From an uncultured Ruminococcus sp. (lineage in GTDB: Bacteria > Bacillota > Clostridia > Oscillospirales > Ruminococcaceae), in NCBI GenBank assembly GCA_900541495.1, contig UQKC01000036.1, positions 1 through 26,303 of the forward strand: DNA of 26,303 bases, given 5' to 3'. Below the pieces are notes generated by a model that did not search any database, was not told the DNA's origin, and saw only the letters and a program-made list of their open reading frames with translations. Below are positions 7,660 to 14,430 of this stretch, one piece after another. The position numbers and the translations under genes are program-made. How positions within the stretch are numbered: the first letter of the stretch is position 1; the number at the start of each line of letters is the position of its first letter.

Positions 7660-8019
7660 TTACTTTTCCTTTGACTTAAAAATACAAGCCATAATAAGCG
7701 CGAAGATCATAGCCGCAGTTATGCCTCCTGCCGCGCCCGTAAGTCCTCCCGTGAAAACGCCGAGGAAGCCTTTCTCATCGACAGCTTTCTGAACGCCCTG
7801 AACAAGAACATTGCCGAAGCCCGTCAGCGGAACGCTTGCGCCTGCCCCTGCAAAGTCAACAAGCGGCTGATACCAGCCGAGCGCGCCGAGAACCACTCCT
7901 GCAACGACATAAGCCGTTAAGATTCTCGCAGGCGTGAGCTTTGTATAGTCGATAAGCACCTCGCCGACCGCACAGAAAAGTCCGCCGATGACGAACGCCC
8001 AAACATATTCCATTATCAT
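7660..8019 (-). CDS. spoVAE: stage V sporulation protein AE (SpoVAE)
   Basis: This small polytopic membrane protein of 119 residues matches SpoVAE in length and in the diagnostic segments LIDYTKLTPARIL, VLGALGWYQPLVDFAGAGASVPLTGFG and GVFTGGLTGAAGG. SpoVA proteins carry dipicolinic acid and calcium into the forespore and release them at germination. The first ATG (8019) is favoured: AAAGGGGG lies about 7 nt upstream, inside eno. This ATG overlaps the eno TGA as ATGA, so translation is probably coupled. The usual partners spoVAC and spoVAD are not adjacent, so this copy is an orphan or one of several paralogs. A second ATG two codons in is possible. Confidence 0.9.
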   Translation of the reverse strand: MIMEYVWAFVIGGLFCAVGEVLIDYTKLTPARILTAYVVAGVVLGALGWYQPLVDFAGAGASVPLTGFGNVLVQGVQKAVDEKGFLGVFTGGLTGAAGGITAAMIFALIMACIFKSKEK

Positions 8020-9293
8020 AATGCTTTGCCCCCTTTAAGCTCGTCCTCGATCATAAGCAGGCGGTTGTACTTCGCCGTGCGCTCGCTTCGGCAGGGCGCG
8101 CCTGTCTTTATCTGACCAGCGTTGACAGCCACCGCGAGGTCGGCGATGAAAGTATCCTCCGTTTCGCCGCTTCTGTGTGAAATGACCGCTTTATAGCTGC
8201 TGTTCTGCGCAAGATTTATCGCGGTCAGCGTTTCGGAGAGCGTACCTATCTGATTGAGCTTGACAAGTATCGCATTAGCCGCGCCAAGTTCTATACCCTT
8301 GCGAAGCCGTTCGGGATTCGTGACGAAAAGATCGTCACCGACAAGCTGAACCTTGCTTCCAAACTCCTCGGTGAGCTTTTTCCAGCCGTCCCAGTCGTCC
8401 TCGTCGAGCGGATCTTCGATAGAAGCAATAGGATAAAGGTCGCATAAGGTTTTCCACTCGGCAATAAGCTCATCGGCAGTACATGGACGCTTTTTCTTCG
8501 GCATAAAATATCCCCTGCCGCCGTTCGGAGCTTTCCATTCGCTCGCCGCAGCATCAAGCGCAAGCACGAAATCTTCACGGGGACGATAGCCTGCCCTTTC
8601 GACCGCTTCAAGTATCAGCTCGATAGCCTCACGCTCGCCCGTAAGGTCGGGAGCAAAGCCGCCCTCGTCACCAACGCCCGTTGACAAGCCTTTCTGCTTA
8701 AGGATAGCCGCGAGCGAATGATAGACCTCGCAGCATTGACGCAGACCCTCGCGAAAGCTCTGCGCACCCCTTGGAATTATCATAAATTCCTGAATGTCAA
8801 GATTGTTCGCAGAGTGAGCGCCGCCGTTGAGAATATTCATCATCGGCATTGGCAGCTTTCGTCCGTTCGCACCGCCGAGAAAGCGGTAAAGCGGGATATG
8901 ATAGAAATTCGCTGCCGCATTTGCGCAGGCAAGCGAAGCCGCAAGTATCGCATTTGCGCCGAATTTGCTCTTATTTTCCGTTCCGTCAGCCTTTATCATC
9001 GTGCTGTCAACGTGAAAAATATCCGAAGCGTCCAGACCTTTCAGCGCAAGGTTTATCGTGTTGCTTACGTTTGAAGCCGCACTCAATGTTCCCTTTCCGC
9101 CGAAGCGTTTTTCATCGCCGTCGCGAAGCTCGTGAGCCTCGAATGCGCCCGTGCTTGCACCGCTCGGAGCTGTACCTATGCCGACAGTACCGTCCGTCAG
9201 CACCACCTGCGCAAGAACGGTCGGGTTACCTCTCGAATCGATTATCTCCCGACCAATAACCTGCTCAATGACAGGCTTTGTTATAATATCCAT
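8016..9293 (-). CDS. eno: enolase
   Basis: It dehydrates 2-phosphoglycerate to phosphoenolpyruvate in glycolysis. The start at 9293 (MDIITKPVIEQVIGREI) is set by AAAGGAAA (9308-9301), 7 nt upstream; the frame stays open to 9488 but only through the cca terminator. The product is 425 residues, normal for enolase. Key residues are visible: H159, E210 (GVGDEGG), the Mg ligands D247, E293 and D320, K345 (LVKLNQIG) and the signature ISHRSGETED at 371-380. Its stop overlaps the spoVAE start. Unlike tpiA and gpmI it uses many GCG, ACG and CGA codons and so lacks the high-expression bias. It may be a secondary enolase (inference). No fluoride riboswitch precedes it. Confidence 0.95.
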   Translation of the reverse strand: MDIITKPVIEQVIGREIIDSRGNPTVLAQVVLTDGTVGIGTAPSGASTGAFEAHELRDGDEKRFGGKGTLSAASNVSNTINLALKGLDASDIFHVDSTMIKADGTENKSKFGANAILAASLACANAAANFYHIPLYRFLGGANGRKLPMPMMNILNGGAHSANNLDIQEFMIIPRGAQSFREGLRQCCEVYHSLAAILKQKGLSTGVGDEGGFAPDLTGEREAIELILEAVERAGYRPREDFVLALDAAASEWKAPNGGRGYFMPKKKRPCTADELIAEWKTLCDLYPIASIEDPLDEDDWDGWKKLTEEFGSKVQLVGDDLFVTNPERLRKGIELGAANAILVKLNQIGTLSETLTAINLAQNSSYKAVISHRSGETEDTFIADLAVAVNAGQIKTGAPCRSERTAKYNRLLMIEDELKGGKAL

Positions 9294-9323
9294 AGTGAAA
9301 TTTCCTTTCAGATTTTTATGAAT

Positions 9324-9329
9324 ATTATA
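9324..9329 (-). promoter_or_regulatory. candidate -10 of the eno-spoVAE operon
   Basis: TATAAT on the minus strand (9329-9324) lies about 15 nt upstream of the eno ribosome binding site. No convincing -35 is seen at 16-18 bp, which suggests an activator or an alternative sigma factor. Confidence 0.4.
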
Positions 9330-9356
9330 AACCAGAGTTTGCAAAGCTATACATAA

Positions 9357-9396
9357 ATACGGAATTGTTACAAATACACTTGCAACAATTCCGTAT
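9357..9396 (-). terminator. hairpin terminator between cca and eno
   Basis: A 13-bp perfect stem, ATACGGAATTGTT (9357-9369) with AACAATTCCGTAT (9384-9396), has a 14-nt loop. In the minus-strand transcript of cca it is followed by TTATG, a short U-rich tail. Confidence 0.6.
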
Positions 9397-9402
9397 TCAA
9401 AT

Positions 9403-10728
9403 TCATATAATTCTTTCAGCCGCCGCCAAAAGCTCATTTTTCTCATTGCGGACTTTTCCGTCAATGTGCATCGAAAGAAGCTCATCAAGGACTTCGCCTA
9501 TCCTGCTTCCCTGCGCACCGAGAGCGGCAATGTCCGTTCCTTTTATGTCGAGCTGCGAAACGCTTATGCACTCCTTGTTTTCAAGGATACGCTCCGCTTT
9601 TGCTTCCATTGCTTCGAGTATCTGAACTCGCTCAAAGCATATACTCTGCTTTGCACGGCTGTCCGACTTCATCAGCTCGGTCAGCTTGAAGAAATACTGC
9701 GGACCTATCGTTGCAAGAAGCTTTTTAACGACCTTTTCATCGTCTATCGGCGTTACATAGTGGAATCTTATCAGCTGTGTAACGCATTTTATCGTATCGG
9801 ACGAGAAGTTCATTCTGCGCATTATCTTTTCAGCCATTTCAGCGCTCTCGACTTCATGTCCCGGGAAATGTCCGCTGCCCTCTTCATCGAAAACGCAGCA
9901 TTTCGGCTTTGCGATGTCGTGGAAGAACAGTGCAAGACGGACTTCACGGTCGGAAATTGAGTTCTCGACTGCTACAGCTGTATGCTTCCAAACGTCATAA
10001 ATATGGTATCTGCTGTGCTGGTCAAAGCCTACACACGGTAATATCTCAGGGAAAATCGTACCGAACACATCGGCAAATGACACAAGTACATTCGCAGGAG
10101 CGCTTCCCATAATGAGAAGCTCGAACTCCTTTGCCAAACGTTCAGCCGAAATATTCAGCAGCATATTTTTCATTTCGTGTATCGCTTTTGCGGTCGGCTG
10201 GTCTATCTCAAATCCAAGCTCGGACGCAAAACGCAGTGCGCGGATAATTCTCAGTGCATCTTCGTCAAAGCGAATGCTCGGATTTCCGACGCTTCGTATT
10301 ATCTGCCTGAACAGGTCTTTCTGACCGCCGTAGTTGTCGACAATGCCTATCTTGGCGTTATAAGCCATTGCGTTTATCGTAAAATCACGTCTTGAAAGAT
10401 CGTCGGCAAGGTTCTTCGCATACTCAACAGACTGTGGTCTGCGGTGGTCGAGATATTCGCCGTCAACGCGGAAAGTCGTTACCTCTACATAATCATCGCC
10501 CGAAACGACCGTCACCGTGCCGTGTTTAAGTCCCGTTTCGATAACGTTGAACTCGGAAAGGCAGGCTTTTACCTCCTCAGGCTGCGCAGAAGTCGTAACA
10601 TCATAGTCGCGCGGATCCTTTCCGAGAATGGAATCACGAACACATCCGCCGACAATATATGCTTCATATCCGCTCTTTTCAAGCGTATCCAATATTTTTT
10701 TTACATTTTCAGGAATATAGATATCCAT
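9403..10728 (-). CDS. cca: CCA tRNA nucleotidyltransferase (poly(A) polymerase family, HD domain)
   Basis: It adds or repairs the 3' CCA end of tRNAs. The 441-residue product has the class II nucleotidyltransferase head: GGCVRD near 27-32, the metal-binding DYDVTT near 41-46, RRDFTINAMAY near 113-123 and the RFDEDALRIIRALRFASELGF neck. A C-terminal HD-type domain with FFHDIAKPKCCVF follows, as in many clostridial CCA enzymes. The ATG at 10728 follows GGAG with a 6-nt gap. It is divergently arranged with the DUF1540 gene, and a hairpin terminator lies directly after the stop. A pure poly(A) polymerase role cannot be excluded from sequence, but the motif set fits CCA addition. Confidence 0.93.
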   Translation of the reverse strand: MDIYIPENVKKILDTLEKSGYEAYIVGGCVRDSILGKDPRDYDVTTSAQPEEVKACLSEFNVIETGLKHGTVTVVSGDDYVEVTTFRVDGEYLDHRRPQSVEYAKNLADDLSRRDFTINAMAYNAKIGIVDNYGGQKDLFRQIIRSVGNPSIRFDEDALRIIRALRFASELGFEIDQPTAKAIHEMKNMLLNISAERLAKEFELLIMGSAPANVLVSFADVFGTIFPEILPCVGFDQHSRYHIYDVWKHTAVAVENSISDREVRLALFFHDIAKPKCCVFDEEGSGHFPGHEVESAEMAEKIMRRMNFSSDTIKCVTQLIRFHYVTPIDDEKVVKKLLATIGPQYFFKLTELMKSDSRAKQSICFERVQILEAMEAKAERILENKECISVSQLDIKGTDIAALGAQGSRIGEVLDELLSMHIDGKVRNEKNELLAAAERII

Positions 10729-10826
10729 TTATTTCTCCAAGTTATTTCCAACGAATTTTTAAGCTATTGCAACAAATAATAATATCGTGCCGAAAAGGCA
10801 AATCAAACAAAAGGAGATCTTTTATC

Positions 10827-10994
10827 ATGCCTAAGAATCCAAGTATCCATTGCGATGTATCTTCGTGCAAATTCAATATGTGCAACGAAAATTACTGCAC
10901 ACTCGAATCCATCAAGGTCGGAACACACGAAACCAATCCGTCTGTTCCCGAGTGCGTGGACTGCGAATCCTTCGTTAAAAAGTGCTGCGAATGA
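10827..10994 (+). CDS. DUF1540 small cysteine-rich protein
   Basis: This 55-residue peptide has eight cysteines (C9, C14, C19, C24, C43, C46, C53, C54) in the spacing CDVSSCKFN..C....CTLESIKVG, which is the DUF1540 signature. The arrangement suggests a small metal-binding knuckle; the function of the family is unknown. The start is fixed by AAAAGGAG (about 10809-10816), 10 nt before the ATG. It is a single gene, divergent from cca and followed by a GC-rich hairpin. DUF1540 genes are common as short stand-alone genes in Clostridia, and I cannot assign a role here. Confidence 0.88.
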   Translation: MPKNPSIHCDVSSCKFNMCNENYCTLESIKVGTHETNPSVPECVDCESFVKKCCE

Positions 10995-11010
10995 GATAAC
11001 GCCAAGTAAT

Positions 11011-11028
11011 GCGGGGAGTCTTCCCCGC
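11011..11028. terminator. GC-rich hairpin between convergent DUF1540 and amylase genes
   Basis: GCGGGGA (11011-11017) pairs with TCCCCGC (11022-11028), loop GTCT. T tracts are poor on either side, so termination efficiency is uncertain. Confidence 0.5.
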
Positions 11029-11034
11029 TACATA

Positions 11035-12765
11035 TTATTCAGCGATAAATTCAAATCTCGGCTTGCGAACGCCGTGATCGTCAACGTCTTCTAGGAACAT
11101 ATCGAGCGGTCTTGCCCATACGTCAGGCTTGCCGTCGAGCGACATATAAACCGCTATCGGTGTGCAGACCTCGTGATCCTTTGCAACATTAAGAAGAACG
11201 TAATTGCCGCCCTTGAAATGCTTGTAGTGTCCGCCGAGAACAGGCTTTCTTCCGTCGGGAACACCGAGCGACTTCACGCCGTTGCCCTTGTCGGCAGCAG
11301 GTGTAACGCAAGGCTTGACTTCTTCAACTGTCGGAGTAGGCTCAGCAGGCTTCTCGGGAGCAGCTTCTATCAGCTTCGGCTCTTCCTTTGGAGCTTCGGC
11401 AGGTGCTTCTTCCTTTACGGGAGTGAGCTCGCTGTCAACGAGTATCATCGAGCAGTTCTTCGGAACGGTAACTTCGGCATTGCCGTTGTTCACGGTGAAC
11501 TGTCTGCCCGAAAGTCTGTCGGCAAGCTTCGGATATTTTGTATTGAAACGGAAAGTATAGTCACCGTCGCTGATATTGAGTGCGATGTAAACTATATCAC
11601 CGTCTTTTTCACGCTTGAAAAGGAACGTCTGATTTTTGAGTTCCATTTTTGCATAAGAGCCCGTCTGAACGGTCGGAATACTCATACGGATAGCGCCGAG
11701 TGCGGAAATATGCTTCAGAAGCTTCTCATTCTGCTCTGGCATATCAAGCTCTATGCATGGGCGAAGCGGAAGATCGGCGTCCTCGCCCTGACCCTTTACG
11801 CCCTTGATGCCGAATTCACTGCCGTAATAAACGGACGGAACGCCATACATCATATACATCATCGTGTAGCAGCACTCAATATGGTCGGGGTTGCGAAGCA
11901 CTGAAGCAAGACGCGGAACATCGTGGTTGTCGAGGAAATTATACATATATATCTGACCATACTGACCGAGCTGATACTCGATAGAATGGGCAATTTCAAA
12001 GTAGTTTCTGTCGTTGTGCGAAGAATAGATGCCCTTGTAGCACTGGTAATTTGTCACGCAGTCGAACATCTCGGGATTTGCCCAATGAGCGTAATTTCCG
12101 TGAATAATCTCGCCCATAAGCCAGAAATCAGGCTTCATTCCGCGTGTGAAATTATGTACACGCTTGATAAAATCATCTGTAAGGCAATCGGCAGCATCGA
12201 AGCGGATACCGTCGATGTCCCATTCTTCTATCCAGTATTTGATAGCGGAGAGAAGATAATCTACAACTTCACCGTTGTGAAGATTGAGCTTTACAAGGTC
12301 GTAGCAGTTGTTCCAGCCCTCGTACCAAAAGCCGTCATTGTAAGCGGAATTCCCGCCGAAGTTAAGTCCGCAGAACCAATCCTTGTAGCGTGAGCCGCCC
12401 TTGTTCCGGCGAACGTCCATAAACTGAACGTTATCTCTTCCGACATGATTGAAAACGCCGTCAAGCACGACTTTTATGCCGTTTTTATGCAAAGCATCGC
12501 ATACATCTCTGAAATCCTGATTAGTTCCGAGTCGGCGGTCGATGACTTTGTAGTCGATAGTGTCGTAACCGTGCTTTACCGATTCAAAAACAGGTCCGAA
12601 GTAAACGACATTGAAGTTCATCTCTTTAAGATGAGGAATCCAATCGATGACCTTGCGAATTCTCGGTACAGGAGTTTCGGCAGATTCGGCGCGGGTCTTT
12701 TCGCAGCCGCAGAATCCGAGCGGATAAATATGGTAAACGTTGCTTTTTTCTATCCAATGTGACAT
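11035..12765 (-). CDS. intracellular GH13 alpha-amylase-family enzyme with C-terminal DUF1653 domain
   Basis: This is a glycoside hydrolase family 13 protein of 576 residues without a signal peptide, so cytoplasmic. The start at 12765 (MSHWIEK) follows GAGGTG with a 6-nt gap. The conserved GH13 regions are present: DGVFNH (D102, H107), GIRFDAAD with nucleophile D190, LMGEIIHG with acid E219, and FLDNHD with D282. A beta-sandwich domain C (about 380-449) follows. Then come a Pro/Glu/Lys/Ala-rich linker (about 450-506) and a 70-residue module (507-576) that matches DUF1653: GGHYKHFKGGNY, AVYMSLDG, VWARPLDMF, PRFEFI. It probably acts on imported maltodextrins; exact specificity cannot be read. 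The fusion is unusual. It has its own promoter, divergent from the DUF896-nspC operon. Confidence 0.9.
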   Translation of the reverse strand: MSHWIEKSNVYHIYPLGFCGCEKTRAESAETPVPRIRKVIDWIPHLKEMNFNVVYFGPVFESVKHGYDTIDYKVIDRRLGTNQDFRDVCDALHKNGIKVVLDGVFNHVGRDNVQFMDVRRNKGGSRYKDWFCGLNFGGNSAYNDGFWYEGWNNCYDLVKLNLHNGEVVDYLLSAIKYWIEEWDIDGIRFDAADCLTDDFIKRVHNFTRGMKPDFWLMGEIIHGNYAHWANPEMFDCVTNYQCYKGIYSSHNDRNYFEIAHSIEYQLGQYGQIYMYNFLDNHDVPRLASVLRNPDHIECCYTMMYMMYGVPSVYYGSEFGIKGVKGQGEDADLPLRPCIELDMPEQNEKLLKHISALGAIRMSIPTVQTGSYAKMELKNQTFLFKREKDGDIVYIALNISDGDYTFRFNTKYPKLADRLSGRQFTVNNGNAEVTVPKNCSMILVDSELTPVKEEAPAEAPKEEPKLIEAAPEKPAEPTPTVEEVKPCVTPAADKGNGVKSLGVPDGRKPVLGGHYKHFKGGNYVLLNVAKDHEVCTPIAVYMSLDGKPDVWARPLDMFLEDVDDHGVRKPRFEFIAE

Positions 12766-12795
12766 TATGCACACCTCATTTCATAATCTGTTTAT

Positions 12796-12824
12796 ATTAT
12801 ACCATATACTATATATTTTGTCCA
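12796..12824 (-). promoter_or_regulatory. sigma-A promoter of the amylase gene
   Basis: On the minus strand TGGACA (12824-12819), a 17-bp spacer ending in TGG (extended -10) and TATAAT (12801-12796) lie about 30 bp before the start codon. Confidence 0.8.
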
Positions 12825-12886
12825 GTATTTTTTATCAAAAATGCATTTCTGCAAAACATCTGCAAATTTAAATCGTCAAGTTTTTC

Positions 12887-12922
12887 AAAAAAGTTGAAAT
12901 CTCAACTTTTTTATGCTATAAT
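12887..12922 (+). promoter_or_regulatory. promoter of DUF896-nspC with overlapping palindrome
   Basis: TTGAAA (12894-12899), a 17-bp spacer with TGC extension and TATAAT (12917-12922) form the promoter. A perfect 11-bp inverted repeat, AAAAAAGTTGA (12887-12897) with TCAACTTTTTT (12902-12912), covers the -35 and most of the spacer. It could be an operator (inference). Confidence 0.75.
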
Positions 12923-12956
12923 AACAAGCAGAATCAATCAGAAAGAAGTGATTTTT

Positions 12957-13184
12957 ATGACACAGGAAAAAATTGACCGTATAAATGAGCTTGCACGAAA
13001 GTCGAGAACACCCGAGGGACTTACCGATGCCGAAAAAGCTGAACAAACCGCACTTCGCAATGAATTTCGCGCAGACTTTAAGGCAAATCTTGAATCACAG
13101 CTCAAAAATATTGAGATCGTAGACAATATAGAAGAAGCCAAAAAGAAGCTTGAATCCGAAAGCAAAGGAGAAAAGAAAGAATGA
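12957..13184 (+). CDS. DUF896 (UPF0291, YnzC-like) protein
   Basis: This 75-residue, highly charged helical protein has the DUF896 pattern RINELARKSRTPEGLTDAEKAEQ and LRNEFRADFKANLESQL. YnzC-type proteins form small helical bundles of unknown role. The ATG at 12957 follows an AGAAAGAAGTG purine-rich site; longer in-frame extensions upstream run through the promoter and are rejected. Its stop overlaps the nspC start (ATGA), so the two are probably translationally coupled. In Bacillus subtilis ynzC lies with SOS genes, so the pairing with a polyamine gene is specific to this lineage as far as I know. Confidence 0.9.
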   Translation: MTQEKIDRINELARKSRTPEGLTDAEKAEQTALRNEFRADFKANLESQLKNIEIVDNIEEAKKKLESESKGEKKE

Positions 13185-14305
13185 CGAACGGCGTTCCTAC
13201 CCCCTGCTACATCACCGACGAAGCACTTCTGCGCAGAAATCTTGAAATCCTCAAAAGCGTTTCCGACCGCTGCGGCTGCAAGATAATCCTTGCACAGAAA
13301 GCCTTTTCGATGTACTGCACCTATCCGCTTATCCGCCGCTACCTTTGCGGAACGACTGCAAGCGGACTTTACGAAGCACGGCTCGGTTATGAGGAAATGG
13401 GCGGCGAAGTTCACGTTTTCAATCCCGCCTACCGTGAAAATGACTTCCGCGAGATCGTAAAAATTTGCGACCATATCGTCTTCAACAACATTGCTCAGTT
13501 TGAAAAGTTCTACCCTATCGTTAAGGAAAGCGGCAGAAAAATCCACTGTGCTATCCGTGTAAACCCCGAATATTCCGAGCAGGAAACCGAGATATACGAC
13601 CCCTGCGCACCGAATTCACGCCTTGGTTCAGTTGTTTCCGCTCTGCCGGAAAAGCTCCCCGAGGGAATCGATGGACTTCATTTTCATACGATGTGCGAAC
13701 AGAACTCCGATGTTCTCGTCCGTACATACAAGGTTTTCGAGGAAAAGTTCGGCAAGTATTTTCCACAGCTGACTTGGCTCAACTTCGGCGGCGGACATCA
13801 CATCACCCGTGATAACTATGACCGTGATGCGCTTTGTGACCTTATTTCGGATATAAAATCGCGTTATCCGCTTGAAATCTACCTTGAACCCGGTGAAGCT
13901 ATCGCGCTCAATGCAGGTTTTCTTGTTACGGAAGTCCTCGATGTTTTCCAAAATGGAATGAATATCGCAATTCTGGATACTTCCGCGGAATGTCATATGC
14001 CCGATGTGCTTGAAATGCCCTATCGTCCTAACATTCAAGGTTCGGGAAAAGCAGGCGAAAAGGCTTACACCTATCGCCTTGGCGGTCCGACTTGTCTTGC
14101 CGGAGATATAATCGGTGATTATAGCTTTGATACGCCGCTCAAAGTTGGCGACAGACTTGTTTTTGAGGATATGGCGATATACTCAATGGTCAAGAACAAC
14201 ACATTCAACGGGATACCACTTCCGACAATAATCTATCGTAGAGAAAACGGTGAAAATCAGATAATCAAATCATTCTCATACGAAGATTTTAAATCACGAC
14301 TTTGA
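13181..14305 (+). CDS. nspC: carboxynorspermidine decarboxylase
   Basis: This PLP-dependent decarboxylase of the alanine-racemase fold removes CO2 from carboxynorspermidine or carboxyspermidine in polyamine synthesis. It has 374 residues, normal for NspC. The PLP lysine is K40 in IILAQKAFS; LHFHTMCEQ, the glycine-rich LNFGGGHHITRDNYD, LEPGEAIA and ECHMPDVLEMPYRP are characteristic of NspC. AAAGGAG lies about 10 nt before the ATG, inside the DUF896 gene, whose TGA overlaps this start. The usual partner, carboxynorspermidine dehydrogenase, is not in the window. A strong terminator follows directly. Confidence 0.95.
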   Translation: MTNGVPTPCYITDEALLRRNLEILKSVSDRCGCKIILAQKAFSMYCTYPLIRRYLCGTTASGLYEARLGYEEMGGEVHVFNPAYRENDFREIVKICDHIVFNNIAQFEKFYPIVKESGRKIHCAIRVNPEYSEQETEIYDPCAPNSRLGSVVSALPEKLPEGIDGLHFHTMCEQNSDVLVRTYKVFEEKFGKYFPQLTWLNFGGGHHITRDNYDRDALCDLISDIKSRYPLEIYLEPGEAIALNAGFLVTEVLDVFQNGMNIAILDTSAECHMPDVLEMPYRPNIQGSGKAGEKAYTYRLGGPTCLAGDIIGDYSFDTPLKVGDRLVFEDMAIYSMVKNNTFNGIPLPTIIYRRENGENQIIKSFSYEDFKSRL

Positions 14306-14318
14306 TAGAACAACGTTT

Positions 14319-14349
14319 AAACCGCTGTCCGAAACGGACAGCGGTTTTT
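14319..14349 (+). terminator. intrinsic terminator after nspC
   Basis: A 13-bp stem, AAACCGCTGTCCG (14319-14331) with its complement (14335-14347), has loop AAA and a T run at 14345-14349. Confidence 0.92.
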
Positions 14350-14368
14350 CTGTTATATATGAATACAC

Positions 14369-14400
14369 AAAAATGCTCCGCAAGTTTCCCTGCGGAGCAT
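14369..14400 (-). terminator. intrinsic terminator of the 14431-16440 gene
   Basis: A 10-bp stem, ATGCTCCGCA (14373-14382) with TGCGGAGCAT (14391-14400), is followed by five Ts on the minus strand (14373-14369). Confidence 0.85.
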
Positions 14401-14430
14401 AATTTTTAATTATCAGTTGTAAGACTTCAA

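Noticed and set aside
9294..9420. A fluoride riboswitch in front of eno, as known in other bacteria
   Set aside because: The leader between the -10 and the eno start is too short and lacks the aptamer segments.
9294..9488. 65-codon in-frame N-terminal extension of enolase
   Set aside because: It runs through the cca terminator and has no ribosome binding site, whereas AAAGGAAA precedes the internal ATG at 9293 and the protein then has normal length.
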